Source of the DNA: Parastagonospora avenae f. sp. tritici 18332-5
Taxonomy: Eukaryota; Ascomycota; Dothideomycetes; Pleosporales; Phaeosphaeriaceae
Assembly (NCBI GenBank): GCA_022559985.1
Contig: JAFJTR010000010.1
Location: 310,001-374,000, forward strand
Direction: 5' to 3'
DNA: 64,000 nt
Shown: positions 1 to 10,744 of the stretch, one piece after another
Numbering within the stretch: position 1 is the stretch's first letter
Layout of the letters: each line of letters starts with the position of its first letter
Position numbers and translations under genes: made by a program
Notes under the pieces: generated by a model
Database searches by the model: none
What the model was told of the DNA's origin: nothing
What the model saw: the letters and a program-made list of their open reading frames with translations, nothing else

Positions 1-197
1 CTATAGGCCGTAACAGCTGCGGTGGCAAAAAGGTAGCCATGTCTCAGATGAGACTTGCCGTTGCTATACTTGTCTCCAAGTATTCCATTCGTTTTGCACC
101 AGGGACAACTGATGAGATGAGTGTGGAAAAGGATATGAGGGACCAATTGACGCCACTTCCTGGTGATCTAAAGCTGGTTTTTGAGAAATTGGAATAG
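1..197 (+). CDS. Cytochrome P450, C-terminal end (partial)
   Basis: The reading frame starting at base 3 is open for 64 codons and ends with TAG at 195-197. It opens with IGRNSCGGKKVAM, which fits the P450 heme-binding loop (G-R-x-x-C-x-G-x-x-x-A); the cysteine at 18-20 would be the heme thiolate ligand. It continues with the usual helix L and the family's C-terminal IRFAPG-type strand. Function: heme monooxygenase, probably anchored in the ER; the substrate cannot be told from the tail. The rest of the gene lies off the left edge. The assignment rests on the heme loop and its position near the C-terminus, so the family is fairly sure and the subfamily unknown. Confidence 0.82.
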   Translation, partial: IGRNSCGGKKVAMSQMRLAVAILVSKYSIRFAPGTTDEMSVEKDMRDQLTPLPGDLKLVFEKLE

Positions 198-1215
198 CCT
201 TCTTGTAAATCAGTTATGTAAATCCAGACTTTTTGCTGCGTTGTTCATCTTGTTGGCGTACTTCTACGTCTTTAAATGGTGACTTTGTCGTACCTCCACC
301 TGGGCAGACTATCTAAGACGGTATTAGAGAGGAAGGTCCGAAAAAGGCACCGAGGTGTGGGAGTATCCATAGTTGCTTGCATGTGCGCTCGTCTATTATA
401 TTGCATCAAGTTCGAAAAGCAGAGCGGCAACCATAATTGCTGCAGTCATCACAACCGGTCAGAAACATTGTAAGCGCGCCTAGTGGATCAAATTCGTTTA
501 CAACTTCCTGAAATGGTGCTCTTCATACCTGTCTCCGGGCTTTCATACGCCCCTTCAATAGCTTCATCTCGAATTGTGGCTTCATGTTGCGTATCCGGAG
601 CGTGTCTCAACTTTGCTTTTCTTCTTAAGTTCCGAATTAGACTTCGCAGGTTCCGAAGAAACCAACGAAAGCACTGGCCAGCATCTATCTTGGTAGATTT
701 GTACGTGACAATTGTCATCGATTACTACACAGATTGTAAGGACGACGAGGTGAAATGCAGTGCACGGGAAGTAACATTCCTTGGCCCCATGCATCCTCTC
801 GTATTCATGCACGCCTACCCTGAGGTCGCGTGCGCCAAGATCAGCACTAGCGAGGGTTGCGCCGGACTCGGTGACGCCTTGTTGAATATTGCTTATGTGC
901 CGCACCGAGGTAGACAGTTGTTTGGTGGTATTCGCGAACGGCTGTGTTTTCATCCTCATGCAAAGGATCCTTGGAAGCCACGCGACCGAATGTCAGGTCC
1001 TGCGGGTCGGACTTGTAAACCAGGCTTGCGGAGAGCGGAATCCTTCATATTATTGTGTATATATATTAGGCATTGAGGTCTCTGTAGCACGATCGTACGT
1101 CAAGCTTCGAGAACGAAATTCGAGGTGGGCAGCGAGATTTGTCTTTGCACATGTCTGCTTGAGAACCTTGTACGCTCTAAATCATCAACTTATTTGTCGA
1201 TCGTTCACTGCCGCC
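198..1215. other. Intergenic region, P450 tail to lipase
   Basis: About 1 kb holding the P450 3' UTR and the lipase promoter. Open frames here (483-1076 plus and 582-959 minus) overlap each other, have no recognisable domain and look like chance frames. A TA-rich run (tatatatatt) lies near 1058-1070, roughly 150 bases before the lipase start, and may be a core promoter element. Confidence 0.5.
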
Positions 1216-2595
1216 ATGTTGAAGGCTCGGTATTTATTTTTGTTACTCTCGAGAAGCGCTGCATTCAGCGTCGACTTGTCCGCTCTTTCGATCAGGCAAA
1301 CGGCTGCTCCCAACCAACTTCCTGATGGAGTTCTCCCCGCACTTGCCTTTGAGCGATCGACGTGGGCAACAGGATCGGTATACCAAGACCCGTTCTACCA
1401 AATTTCTCCTGGATGGGCAGAGGCCGATTTCGGTACCGTCTTCAAAGTAGAAGATATGGACCCAACTGTCTACACTATTCCTCCAGCGACATCGATTTCA
1501 CGAATACTCTACCAAAGCAAAAGCTACTCTGGAAAGAAGACTCCTACATCCGGATACGTTCTATTTCCCTACAGCCCTCGCAAAATTAAAGGTGGCAATG
1601 TCCCAGTGGTGCTTTGGGGGCATGGTACTTCGGGTCTACACCCAGAAAGTGGCCCATCTCACCTGAGAGACCTTTGGCAGAATGCTCAAGGACCCACACC
1701 TCTTGTCCAGCAAGGTTACGTCGTTGTGGCGCCTGATTATGCCGGACTCGGCGTGAGCAAGAACGCTGCTGGACAGAACATTACGCACGAATACCTAGCA
1801 AGCCCTGCTCATGCGAACGATATGGAATATGCTTTGAAAGCAGCACGCTCAGCGTTTCCAATCCTTGGTAAAAAGTTTGCGACTATCGGCCATTCCCAAG
1901 GAGGCGGTGCAGTTTGGAGCTTCGCAGAGCGCATGCGAACAAATCCTATCGACGGCTATCTGGGAGGAGTAGCAATATCCCCAGTCACGCGACTTCTTGA
2001 CTTGCCACAGGACAATCCAATCAAAGCATTGTTGGTTGCAGCGACTCTTCCTGCAATTGCCAACATCTTTCCAGGCTTCAACATCTCCAGTGTTCTCACT
2101 CCCGAAGGAGCACAGCGTTTTGCTCTCGAACAGAGGACAGGGGGAAATGTGCAAGCGACGATTGCACTTCTTCTTACTATGGCTGGTTTTCCAATATTGA
2201 AAGACGGATGGGAGAAGAATGAGTATATAGTGCGCTACCAAAACGCCACTGGCAACGGAGGGAAGCCGATCAAAGGACCGCTGCTAGTAATACAAGGAGA
2301 CAACGACGCCAACATAGATGTGCTCACCACGACCGCTGCTGTGGAGAAGACAGCCACTGTTAATCCAAAAGAGAGCATATCATATGCGATATACAGCAAC
2401 ATCGCGCACGCCCCGGCCGTCTGGGTTGGCCAACAACGATATCTGGACTGGCTCGCGAAAAGATTTGATGGCGAAGCACCCTCTTCGGGCCTGGCCAGAG
2501 ACCAAGTGAGCTCATTCCGCCCATGGGCTAAATACCTTCCTGAGCAAAACTTCTACGCGGTGCGGGCTACTGAGTCCTATCAAGTTCCGGCATAG
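1216..2595 (+). CDS. Secreted LIP-type lipase (alpha/beta hydrolase)
   Basis: Single exon, 459 aa. The ATG at 1216 sits in a strong context (GCCGCCATG) and is followed by a hydrophobic signal-like stretch (residues 4-16), so I prefer it to the longer open frame upstream. The DPFY motif near residue 55 and the overall layout match fungal secretory lipases (LIP family, triacylglycerol hydrolysis outside the cell). The nucleophile elbow GHSQGG places the catalytic serine at residue 227. QGDND (362/364) and IAHAP (His398) are candidates for the acid and base of the triad. The length is normal for the family. No intron signals are needed. Substrate could be lipid or another ester. Confidence 0.85.
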   Translation: MLKARYLFLLLSRSAAFSVDLSALSIRQTAAPNQLPDGVLPALAFERSTWATGSVYQDPFYQISPGWAEADFGTVFKVEDMDPTVYTIPPATSISRILYQSKSYSGKKTPTSGYVLFPYSPRKIKGGNVPVVLWGHGTSGLHPESGPSHLRDLWQNAQGPTPLVQQGYVVVAPDYAGLGVSKNAAGQNITHEYLASPAHANDMEYALKAARSAFPILGKKFATIGHSQGGGAVWSFAERMRTNPIDGYLGGVAISPVTRLLDLPQDNPIKALLVAATLPAIANIFPGFNISSVLTPEGAQRFALEQRTGGNVQATIALLLTMAGFPILKDGWEKNEYIVRYQNATGNGGKPIKGPLLVIQGDNDANIDVLTTTAAVEKTATVNPKESISYAIYSNIAHAPAVWVGQQRYLDWLAKRFDGEAPSSGLARDQVSSFRPWAKYLPEQNFYAVRATESYQVPA

Positions 2596-3461
2596 AAGAT
2601 TTAGCTGAGCTTTAGTATTTGTTGCAAGAGCTTTTGGACAGTTACACTTGAATGTGGAAAGTAATGCAGGATAATAGGAAACGGGCTTAAACAAACTAGG
2701 GAGGGCATTGCACAAGAGACTGAAGAGCACAGCGAGCTATTCTTAAGGGGCATAACGGTGGTCTTATAGAGGAAATTGATGCATAGCAAAGCAAAGTCAG
2801 AAACTTCACGAGTCAGACGACCCACTGCCCTGACACATGTGCAAAAAGAATGGCAAAAACATACAACAGAGGGGATTCGCTAATGGTCACCCACTTAACT
2901 ACTAATCCTCCGGTACGATGCTTAAATTTCGCAGAGCGAACGGGATGCGTTGTTCTCATCGTCCTATGGTCGTATGTGAAAGATCGGTTGTGGTGTGCAA
3001 TAGATATCCATACTATGGCTGTCGAGCGTGCAACAAAACATCACATAGCGGTAAGCTCATGAACCCCAAGATCACCAGCCCTGTTAATCAGTAAATATTG
3101 AGTAAACGGACTAGTTAATCATCCATTATGAGCTTCATGCATAGACTCACAAGAGACGAACAAACGGAATGCTGTCCTCAGCCTAATGGGAGTTCGGTCC
3201 CGAGTACGAGGTGTCCTTCACATAGGATGATGAAAACATCGATTCAGTCGATACCAACCCAAAATCTACTGTCTGTTCATCAGCGAGAAAATATCCGATG
3301 AAAGAAAGAACAAAGAGAGAAACGAGACTTGCATGCTTAATGAAGGTTTACTCCTAGCATAGCCGACCAAACCACTTCCTACCCCGCAACCCCACCATTC
3401 CTCCACAGCATCGAAATCGTACCATCCCCCAAACCTTGCAGACATCAGCTGATCCACCACA
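2596..3461. other. Intergenic region, lipase to methyltransferase
   Basis: 866 bases between two plus-strand genes. It holds the lipase 3' UTR and the methyltransferase promoter. No conserved frame, RNA gene or repeat was recognised. Confidence 0.5.
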
Positions 3462-4248
3462 ATGGCAAATCAAGACATCAACAACTCGCGCTTCACAAAA
3501 GAAGCCGCAGAATGGGATAACAACAAAAAGCACGTAGAAAGCACGCAGAACGCATTTGAGGCTATTCAGCGCTACGTACCTGCATTCAATGATGGAAGCA
3601 ACAAGAGTGCGAAACCACCTTCAATTTGTTGTATTAATCTAATGAGCACCACCAGCTCTCAACGTCCTCGAAATCGGCTCCGGAACCGGCCTCCTCTCCT
3701 TCACTCTATCCCCACACATCAACACGCTCGTCGGCGTCGACACTGCAGAGGGCATGATATCCGCCTTCAAGACTAAACTCACAGACGTATCAAAGCCGAA
3801 TCTATGTACTATCAACCACTTCCTAACGAATCCGGATAGTCCAGAACTGCAGGACGCGTGTGCGAAATTACGGCCAGATGCCAGGCGGCCGTTCCGCTTC
3901 GATCTTGTGGTCTCACATTTGACGCTGCACCACATTCCGTCGATGCACGAGATATTTGCGTTGATGTGTGGGTGCTTGAAGCCGGGAGGTGTGGTGGCGT
4001 TGACGGATTATGAGGACTTTGGGAGGGAGGCGATTAGGTTTCATCCGGAGAGTAAGAGACCGGGTGTGGAGCGGCATGGGATTGTACGAGCTGAGGCGGA
4101 AGAACTGCTGGTTGAGGCGGGTTTCAGTGAGGTTAAGGTCGAGGAGGCGTTTGTGTTGAGGAAAGAGGTGGATGATGAAGAGGGGATGGAGAAATTAGAG
4201 GGCGAGATGGCGTTTCCTTTCTTGATGCTGTATGGTGTAAGGCGATGA
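3462..4248 (+). CDS. SAM-dependent class I methyltransferase
   Basis: Two exons, 3462-3606 and 3656-4248, giving 245 aa. The 49-nt intron has donor GTGCGA, branch-like CTAATG and acceptor CAG, and its removal joins exon 1 to the SAM-binding motif LEIGSGTGLLSF (motif I) in frame. An acidic strand end (VGVD) follows, then LTLHH and LKPGG (motifs of post-I and III). Family: small UbiE/arsenite-like methyltransferases of fungi; the acceptor substrate is unknown. The N-terminal motif with a WD-x4-H pattern is common in this group. It converges on the IRC6-like gene with only 26 bases between the stop codons, so the transcripts probably overlap. Confidence 0.82.
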
Positions 4249-4274
4249 GGACAAGCAGGTGTAATAGGACAGGC

Positions 4275-5232
4275 TCAGAGATCTTTGAGAATATTGTTGA
4301 CGGCTCTTGCGGCGAAGCGCTTCCGCTCAGACTCCTCCATGCCTTCACCCATTTCTGGTGTCATCAGTATCTTGTCCTCACACAGAAGCAGTGGATCTTA
4401 CCTTTGATGGCGATCATCTTACGCATCATGACCTCCAATTCCTCAACCTCTTTTGCCTCTTCTTCGGCGGAAGGCTCACCTGCTTCTTCATCCTCGGAGC
4501 CGTGTAATGCCCCCTTCATATCAAAGAGTTCCATGTTCATCTCTGCCTCTTCAGCAGCGAAGCCGCCAAAACCTTCTTCGTCATCATCATCCTCTCCAAG
4601 GTCAATGCCCTCTGCGCTCTCCCACTCGCATGCTTCCAACGACTCCCTCACCCTGTGTATGCCAACTTTCTCGCCAAACTCATTCTTTCCATTCTTCTCA
4701 AAGTCGACGTACTCGAAGCCAGTGTTGGTACATATATCTTCCCAATCCTCACTCGGCATGTCGAGGTACGGAGTTGTTGTTTGCGGCATAGCGACTGCTA
4801 GACACACCTGATCGCCACTGAAGCCGCATGCGCGCTCAATAGCATCCGCAACCGCTTGCATTGTATCTTTAATTGTGGAGAGGTCGGTTTCGTCGACGGG
4901 TTTACGAAAGCAATATATCCATGCGCCGAGTGCAGTGATGACTTCACGAGCTTCGGGGGCGGTAAAAGCGGTACGCCATTCCGATACTTCGGTGATCTCG
5001 TCAACCCATATCGGTAGGGTGGTGGTGTAGTACTTGGTTTCAAGAAGCCATTCGTGGGTGAGGCCGGCGGCTGAGCCTGAGGTGGGTTCTGGCGCGGACC
5101 CAGTGAGTTCTGCGAGTAAATTAGCTATGCGCTGAGAGCATTGCAGCGGGTATAGCTACCGCTCAGAAGCTTTAGTACACCTGACTCTGGGGAACCTAAC
5201 GCAAGAATACGCCTTGGATTCTTGATTTCCAT
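4275..5232 (-). CDS. IRC6: Alpha/gamma-adaptin-binding p34-type protein (IRC6 homologue)
   Basis: Three exons on the minus strand, 5160-5232, 4402-5109 and 4355-flanked 4275-4354, giving 286 aa; introns 5110-5159 (50 nt) and 4355-4401 (47 nt). The N-terminus NPRRILALGSPESG resembles the degenerate P-loop of this Rab-like fold. The middle has the family's EWRTAFTAPEAREV and DTMQAVADAIE segments, then an acidic linker, and a C-terminal helix (ERKRFAARAVNNIL) that appears only after removing the last intron. Known role of the family: binds clathrin adaptors AP-1/AP-2 and helps their assembly, in the cytosol. All phases agree and each intron has a good branch site, so the model is firm although the sequence family is fast-evolving. 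Confidence 0.85.
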
Positions 5233-5647
5233 GTTGTGCTGGGGCTGGCTTAAAGTGCAGTTGCGGAGTTCTCGGAGGTGAGTCTTGGCCTTTCATTGTG
5301 GGGTACGAAGTAGCGTCACTACGTTCCAACGTTCGAGCACATGTAAAAGTCCAGCATATCCAATCATTATACTTATGTGCCTGCGCAGACAATGTTAGGG
5401 TAGCGGAACATCACCATCATGAGGCATGAGTAGCGCGCCGCATTATTGTGTTCGCTCTGTGTGATTTGGTTCATGGATTCAGGTATCATCAATTTTGGAC
5501 GCCGTGCTATCGGTCTTCAGCGCATTTTCCAAACAAGCGAAACGGACTGCGTACCTAAGCACCCTTGCGTGGAATTGCTCATGGCATGCCGCGGCTTGTG
5601 AGACCTCAGGTGCATTAAACAATTGCTCTGGTATAATCCACACAAGC
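5233..5647. other. Intergenic region, IRC6-like promoter and SMD3 3' end
   Basis: 415 bases between two minus-strand genes. It holds the promoter of the IRC6-like gene and the 3' UTR of SMD3. Nothing else was recognised. Confidence 0.5.
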
Positions 5648-6164
5648 TCAACCACGGCCTCCACCCCTGGTGCTTGCGCGCGCCCTGTTCACTGTTGCGC
5701 GACCACGCGCAAGACCAACGCCGCGACCACGTGTACCTCTCGATCTGAACATAGGTGCGTTCCTGTTGTTTATTAGCATTTAAGGAGAGAGATTGCTCAA
5801 AGAAGTGCTTCATACCTCAGCATGTCTGGCACGATGAAGTACCGTACGTGGCTGCCACGGATGTACACCTGCTCCAAGTGCGACACACGTCCATCGCGAG
5901 CTGTGACCGTAATGTCTTTGAGCTGGACGTTCATGTTGTCCTCCGCTGTTCTCAAGTCAGCTACCTGGTCTAATTTTGGGCTACCCAGTTTCAAGATGCG
6001 CACCTTCGAGAAGCTTGCCGCGGTAGACCTCGCCAGATGTGATTTCCAAGGTGATTATGTGTCCCTGCTCCGTGTCAGCGCTGTTCAAAGCTGTTGCGAA
6101 GCGGCTATTGACGTACAGCTGCCTCGTTGAGGAGCTTGATCGGGATGCCAATGGTACTGGTCAT
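5648..6164 (-). CDS. SMD3: Spliceosomal Sm protein D3
   Basis: Four exons: 6117-6164, 6004-6064, 5816-5945 and 5648-5762, giving 117 aa; introns of 52, 58 and 53 nt. The protein starts MTSTIGIPIKLLNEA and carries both Sm motifs, including the nearly invariant AEDNMNVQLKDITV and HLEQVYIRG runs. It ends in an RG/GR-rich tail, a target of arginine methylation in the family. Role: one of seven proteins forming the ring around U1, U2, U4 and U5 snRNAs in the nucleus. The introns interrupt a very short gene, so naive frame finding sees only the central exon. Length and sequence are typical for SmD3. Confidence 0.96.
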
Positions 6165-6512
6165 TTTCGCTCGGACGAGTAGGATTCACGTTGCGTAGTC
6201 GAGTGTGTGGGTGGCTTACGGCCTTGGAGAGGTCGGTCGGAAAAGTTCGTTCGAGCCCAGCGCGCGCGATCGTAATAAGGGCAAAGGTGGTGATTTGTCT
6301 GAGAACGCGACTCTAGGCTTATGTGTCCGGTTTCGAATGAATGAGTGACGTCGCTGCTCCAGTCCGTGTGTCAATATCGATGCTTCTTGTGATATTGAAG
6401 TTATTCGCGCCGGAGCTTGGGCCATTCACTAGCGTGCTTTCACCGCCTTAGTCAGCCAGGTCACCCTAACCCTGCCTTTTACACAGCATCGTGTCGTATT
6501 GTTCCTCTTGCA
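6165..6512. other. Divergent promoter, SMD3 / GEP4
   Basis: 348 bases shared by two divergent housekeeping genes. Contains a short cctaaccctg run near 6465 but no element I can name with confidence. Confidence 0.5.
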
Positions 6513-7275
6513 ATGAACATTTCGGGGACGCTGAACGTGTTCCGCCTGCTCAGAGACCCAACACTATGTCTCCCGCAACACACTATCTCGACCTTCAACC
6601 AACTACCAATTCCCCTGTCTAAAGCATTTCCAAAGAAGGATGGTGTCAAGAGTGGCAAGGAGGTAGACATCCAGGCTGTTGTGCTTGACAAAGATAATTG
6701 CTTTGCTATGCCGCACACGAATGAGCTTCACCCGCCTTACCATGTACACCAGCTTGGCCATGGAACTTGAGTCACGCCCTGACAGTCATAGGACCACTTC
6801 CAACGCCTGCGTCAAGCCTACCCAGGCTCAAAGCTTCTGATAGTTTCCAACACCGCAGGCACAGACTCAGACAAGCAGCAGAAGGAGGCCGCTATCTTGG
6901 AAGAAAACACTGGCATCAAGGTGTTGAGACACTCTACCAAGAAACCTGGCTGTAAGGAAGAGGTTATGGCTTACTTCAAGGCACACCCTGATGCTGGCGT
7001 AACACGACCCGACCAGATTGCCGTTGTTGGCGATCGTTTGTCCACTGATATCATGATGGCAAATATGATGGGTAGCTACGGGGTCTGGGTCAGAGATGGT
7101 GTAACCGGAAGAGGCTTCGTAAGTGTAAACTCATATGCCGTCTCCATGATAACTTGTTCATCAGAGCTTCGCTGACTCCAACAAGTTTGCCAGGATGGAA
7201 GACAGATTGCAAGGCTTCTTGTTCAGGAGACGCTACAGTGCGCCTGACCCGGCAGGCAACAACCAATTCGAGTAG
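6513..7275 (+). CDS. GEP4: Mitochondrial phosphatidylglycerophosphatase Gep4
   Basis: Three exons, 6513-6743, 6792-7118 and 7165-7275, all in phase 0, giving 222 aa; introns of 48 and 46 nt. It is a HAD-superfamily phosphatase: motif I is DKDNC (Asp59 and Asp61), motif II lies in LLIVSNTAG, Lys in TKKPGC, and the last acidic motif is VVGDRLSTD. Gep4 removes the phosphate from phosphatidylglycerophosphate in the cardiolipin pathway at the inner mitochondrial membrane. The N-terminus MNISGTLNVFRLL is the usual one for fungal Gep4. The start was chosen because the conserved N-terminus begins there; upstream in-frame sequence is not conserved-looking. Confidence 0.94.
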
Positions 7276-7928
7276 TACAACCAAGAAGCTCAATTTGGAA
7301 ATCTTCAACCTATGGCATTCCCTACTGTTTCATAAGGCTGTATGGTCAATTCATGGCCATGGCCATCGAGTCTAGGATACCGGTCGCTAAAACGCACCTA
7401 CAGAGTTGGCGAAGCACTACGATCTTTCTACACTCCCTACCCAATTTACCAACCTCCTGATTACCGTGCATGATGTAAACAGCGCAAGGATTGACTCGAT
7501 TGGAGCCACCTCACACCACATCTTGAGAGTCACCACTTGTTGGCAGCCAAACGCTGCTGCCTGGTGTATGATGCACATGCCCCGCGCGTTCATTTCACCA
7601 AGGTGGCGCTCTCACCCAACCGTGGCTGCACAGCCTCGTATTGCATGATACAGCAAACACACGATGCCCAAAGTAGTGGTACCACGATATCTAGCCAATG
7701 ATGTCACCCGGTGGACACCAGCCGGAGCAGGCGCAGTTCTCCACTTGGGGCTGTGCGTGCCGACCAGGGTAGCTCTGTCAGCTTCAGCTCTGCATGCCAC
7801 CGTTGAGTAAGGCACTCTGCACCCACTACGTATATCTACCGCCATTTCTTCCCTCAGCAGTCCACTCCAAATCTGCCTTGAGAGCACACAATCCTTAATA
7901 CCTACAATCCAAAGAACCAATTGAAAAC
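7276..7928. other. Intergenic region, GEP4 to vWA gene
   Basis: 653 bases between two plus-strand genes. Long frames on either strand here have no recognisable domain. Pyrimidine-rich sequence just before 7929 fits a fungal 5' UTR. Confidence 0.5.
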
Positions 7929-10396
7929 ATGGGTGTAAGTTCTCGCTGGTCGTCTTGGCTGCCCCTCCATGCCCCGCGCTTTCGTCATCATTTGGGCTGA
8001 CATGTCGCGCATCTGTAGCTCGCTTCAAAGATGGCCGCAGCAAATGCTGCAGGCGGATATCCTCCTCCAGGTGGTCAACCGGGTGGTCAGCCTGGCTACG
8101 TGAGTCTCTACACGTGAAGTATCTCCTGGCAAACAATTGACAACGTGACGTTAGCCTGGGCAACAACAGTATCAAGCCTACCCCGGCGGAGCCCAAGGTG
8201 CCGGTGCACCCGGTGTAAGTAGTCAAGCGCTTTCTTTCCTATTTTCGTTTTCCCTTGCTTGCTCTGCACTCGTCATCGCCTTCATCACCTGCGCCACCTC
8301 GGACTAGGCATTCGCAAGCCTTTTCGTGACTCCACCTTGGTTCGGCCTCCAATAAAGCGACCCGCTTGGACAACACCGACACAACCTCGACTTGCTTCTG
8401 TAGCCACACCTTATTCACAGCCACAAATGCCTCTCTCCGGTAAGATTGCAGGCGCGGGCTACAGCGCCTATCAGCCTTCTCCAGCAGGCCAGGCTACCAG
8501 TCCATATCCCGGCCAACAATCCGCACCGCCGATACCTCTTCGCCCCGGTTTACAAGCACCACCACAGTCACCTTATCCCCAGCCTGGTAACCAGCAACCA
8601 TACCCGCCATCTTCACCATATCCTCAAGGGCAAACGGGATACAACAGACCGCCTCCACCTCCACCTCCAGGCCAGATGTCTTCACCATATCCTCAATCAT
8701 CCCACCCAGGTCAGCAACAACCTCAATATGGCCAGCCCCAAATTCCGCAGCCCTATGGACAACCACCACAGCAACAAGGTCAATATGGTCAACAGCCAGC
8801 GCCATATGGACAACCTCCTTCATCTCCGTATGGACAACCACCCCAATCTCCGTACGGACAACAATCTCAGGCTCCATATGGACAACCCTATGGACAGCAA
8901 CCTCCACAGTCGCCATATGTTCGTTGATCCTTTCTTCACTTTCATACCATCACCTTTTTTAGTGCAACGCAAGCAAGACGTATTTTCTTTACTGACAAAG
9001 CAACTTGTGCTAACTTGAGCTTACAGGGCGCACCACCAGGTCAGCCTCCACAGGGTGGCCAGCAGTATGGAGCTCCACCGCCGCAGGGCGGGTACGGAGG
9101 TCCTCCCGCACCTCAACAGGTGCAAGCTGGTCCCGCCGAGGTTCAAGGCTACAAGCAGCTCCTGCAGGCTTGTATCCAGGAGAAGGGTCTCCAGACATTC
9201 TACCCTCCCAACTCACCTGTCCTTGACCAGATCGCGCAGCAGGCTGCTGGAAAGGTCAACCAAGTAATCCAGCGATGGCGCGTGCAAAAAGAAATTGCCA
9301 ACGACATCGTCAAGCTTGCCCTCTACGATATCGTCCTGTACATTGATGACAGTGGATCCATGCAGTTCGAAGAGGAAGGTAGCCGTATCAAGGACTTGCG
9401 CCTTATTCTGGAGCGAGTCTCTTTTGCTGCGACTCTGTTCGACCAGGACGGCATTTCTCTCCGCTTCATGAACACTGATCTCTCGGGCGTCCGCGACCAG
9501 GGAGGTAGGCCGCTTCAGGACGGCTGCGCAAACGAGGCCCAGATCGAACAGATTATGCGTGGTGTTCAATTCAAGGGTCTCACTCCCATGGGTACCTCGC
9601 TCCGCAAGAAGGTTATTGATGAAATTCTCCTCGCCAAGGCTGCTCAAGGTCAGCTGAGGAAGCCTATCTTGGTCATTGCCATCACCGATGGTCAGCCCGC
9701 CGGTGAGCCGCAGAACGCCGTCTTCGACACAATCCGATACGCATTCGACACCCTTCAGCAGCGCTTCCCCCAGTACGGTCGCGGCGGTGTTGCATTCGAA
9801 TTCGCCCAGGTCGGCAACGACGAGATGGCCACTAAGTTCCTTAGCAAGCTCGACGAGGACCCGCAGATCGGCCCCATGGTGGACTGCACTTCCAGTAAGC
9901 CTCCCACGCATCGAGCTCAGAAGCTTGGACTAACGATATACTAGACTACGAGAACGAGCAGGTCGAAATGTCTCGCGCTAACCCACCCATCGACCTCACT
10001 CCCGATCTCTGGATCATCAAGCTCCTCCTCGGTGCCATTGACCGCAGCTACGACTCTAAGGATGAGAAGACCAACCCGCCTCCTGCGGGCGGTTACGGTG
10101 CACCTCCTGGCCAGTACGGTGGTGCTCCTCAGCAAGGTTACGGCCAGCCGCCTCAGGGCCAGTACGGCGCACCCCCGCCAGGTGGCCAATATGGCCAGCC
10201 TCCACAGGGCCAGCAGTACGGTGCTCCTCCGCCTGGCGGTCAGTATGGTGCTCCCCCTCCTGGCCAGTACCCTCCTCAAGGAGGTCAGTATGGTCAGCCA
10301 CCACAGGGCGGTCCGGGTCAGTACGGTGCACCGCCTCCTGGAGGTGGTTACCCTGGTCAGCAGCAGTACGGCGCCCCGCCTCCTGGTAGGCACTAG
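7929..10396 (+). CDS. vWA-domain protein with P/G/Q/Y-rich arms
   Basis: Proposed exons 7929-7934, 8019-8099, 8155-8214, 8421-8918, 9027-9894 and 9945-10396, giving 654 aa. Residues 1 to about 245 are a low-complexity arm rich in Pro, Gln, Gly and Tyr. A von Willebrand A domain follows, with an intact metal-binding MIDAS motif DDSGSM (Asp322, Ser324, Ser326) and LTPMGTS supplying the threonine. The C-terminal arm is about 100 residues of YGAPPPGGQ-type repeats. The architecture suggests a scaffold or membrane/vesicle-associated protein, but the partner is unknown. Uncertain points: the 206-nt intron 8215-8420, and the start, since an ATG at 8031 in exon 2 is also in frame. Confidence 0.8.
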
Positions 10397-10744
10397 GATG
10401 TCTGATGTGTGAAATTGGCGGGATTGTGGGTGCAACTGCAGCATGTTACTGGAGTGACATTTGTCTTGTTATTCCTTGGCTTACTTCCCTCTGGACAACG
10501 ATTGAACTTGTTTGGCCTGCTGGATAGTCGTGTCAAACCTTGGTAGTTAATGAAATACTGAATTCCTGAGCCAATCGTTGAATGAGCAATGGATGAGTGA
10601 ACTTCATCTTTCATAACTTTGCTAGCTGATAATACTAGACTTTCAATTCATCGGTCAATCAATCGAAGACTTGTACGCAGTAATCAACGCATGCAATTCA
10701 ATACTATTAACCTGCGTACGCCCAACGCCTCCCCTTCCCACAAG
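10397..10744. other. Convergent 3' region, vWA gene / SprT-like gene
   Basis: 348 bases between two stop codons facing each other; expected to hold both 3' UTRs. No gene or repeat seen. Confidence 0.5.

Noticed and set aside
9213..9911. Long minus-strand open frame (232 codons) opposite the vWA domain
   Set aside because: It is the antisense of a strongly conserved domain; codon bias of the real gene keeps the opposite frame open by chance.
10056..10380. Repeat array in DNA resembling a minisatellite or CRISPR
   Set aside because: The repeats encode YGAPPPGGQ-type protein repeats in frame and vary at codon level; they are coding low complexity.
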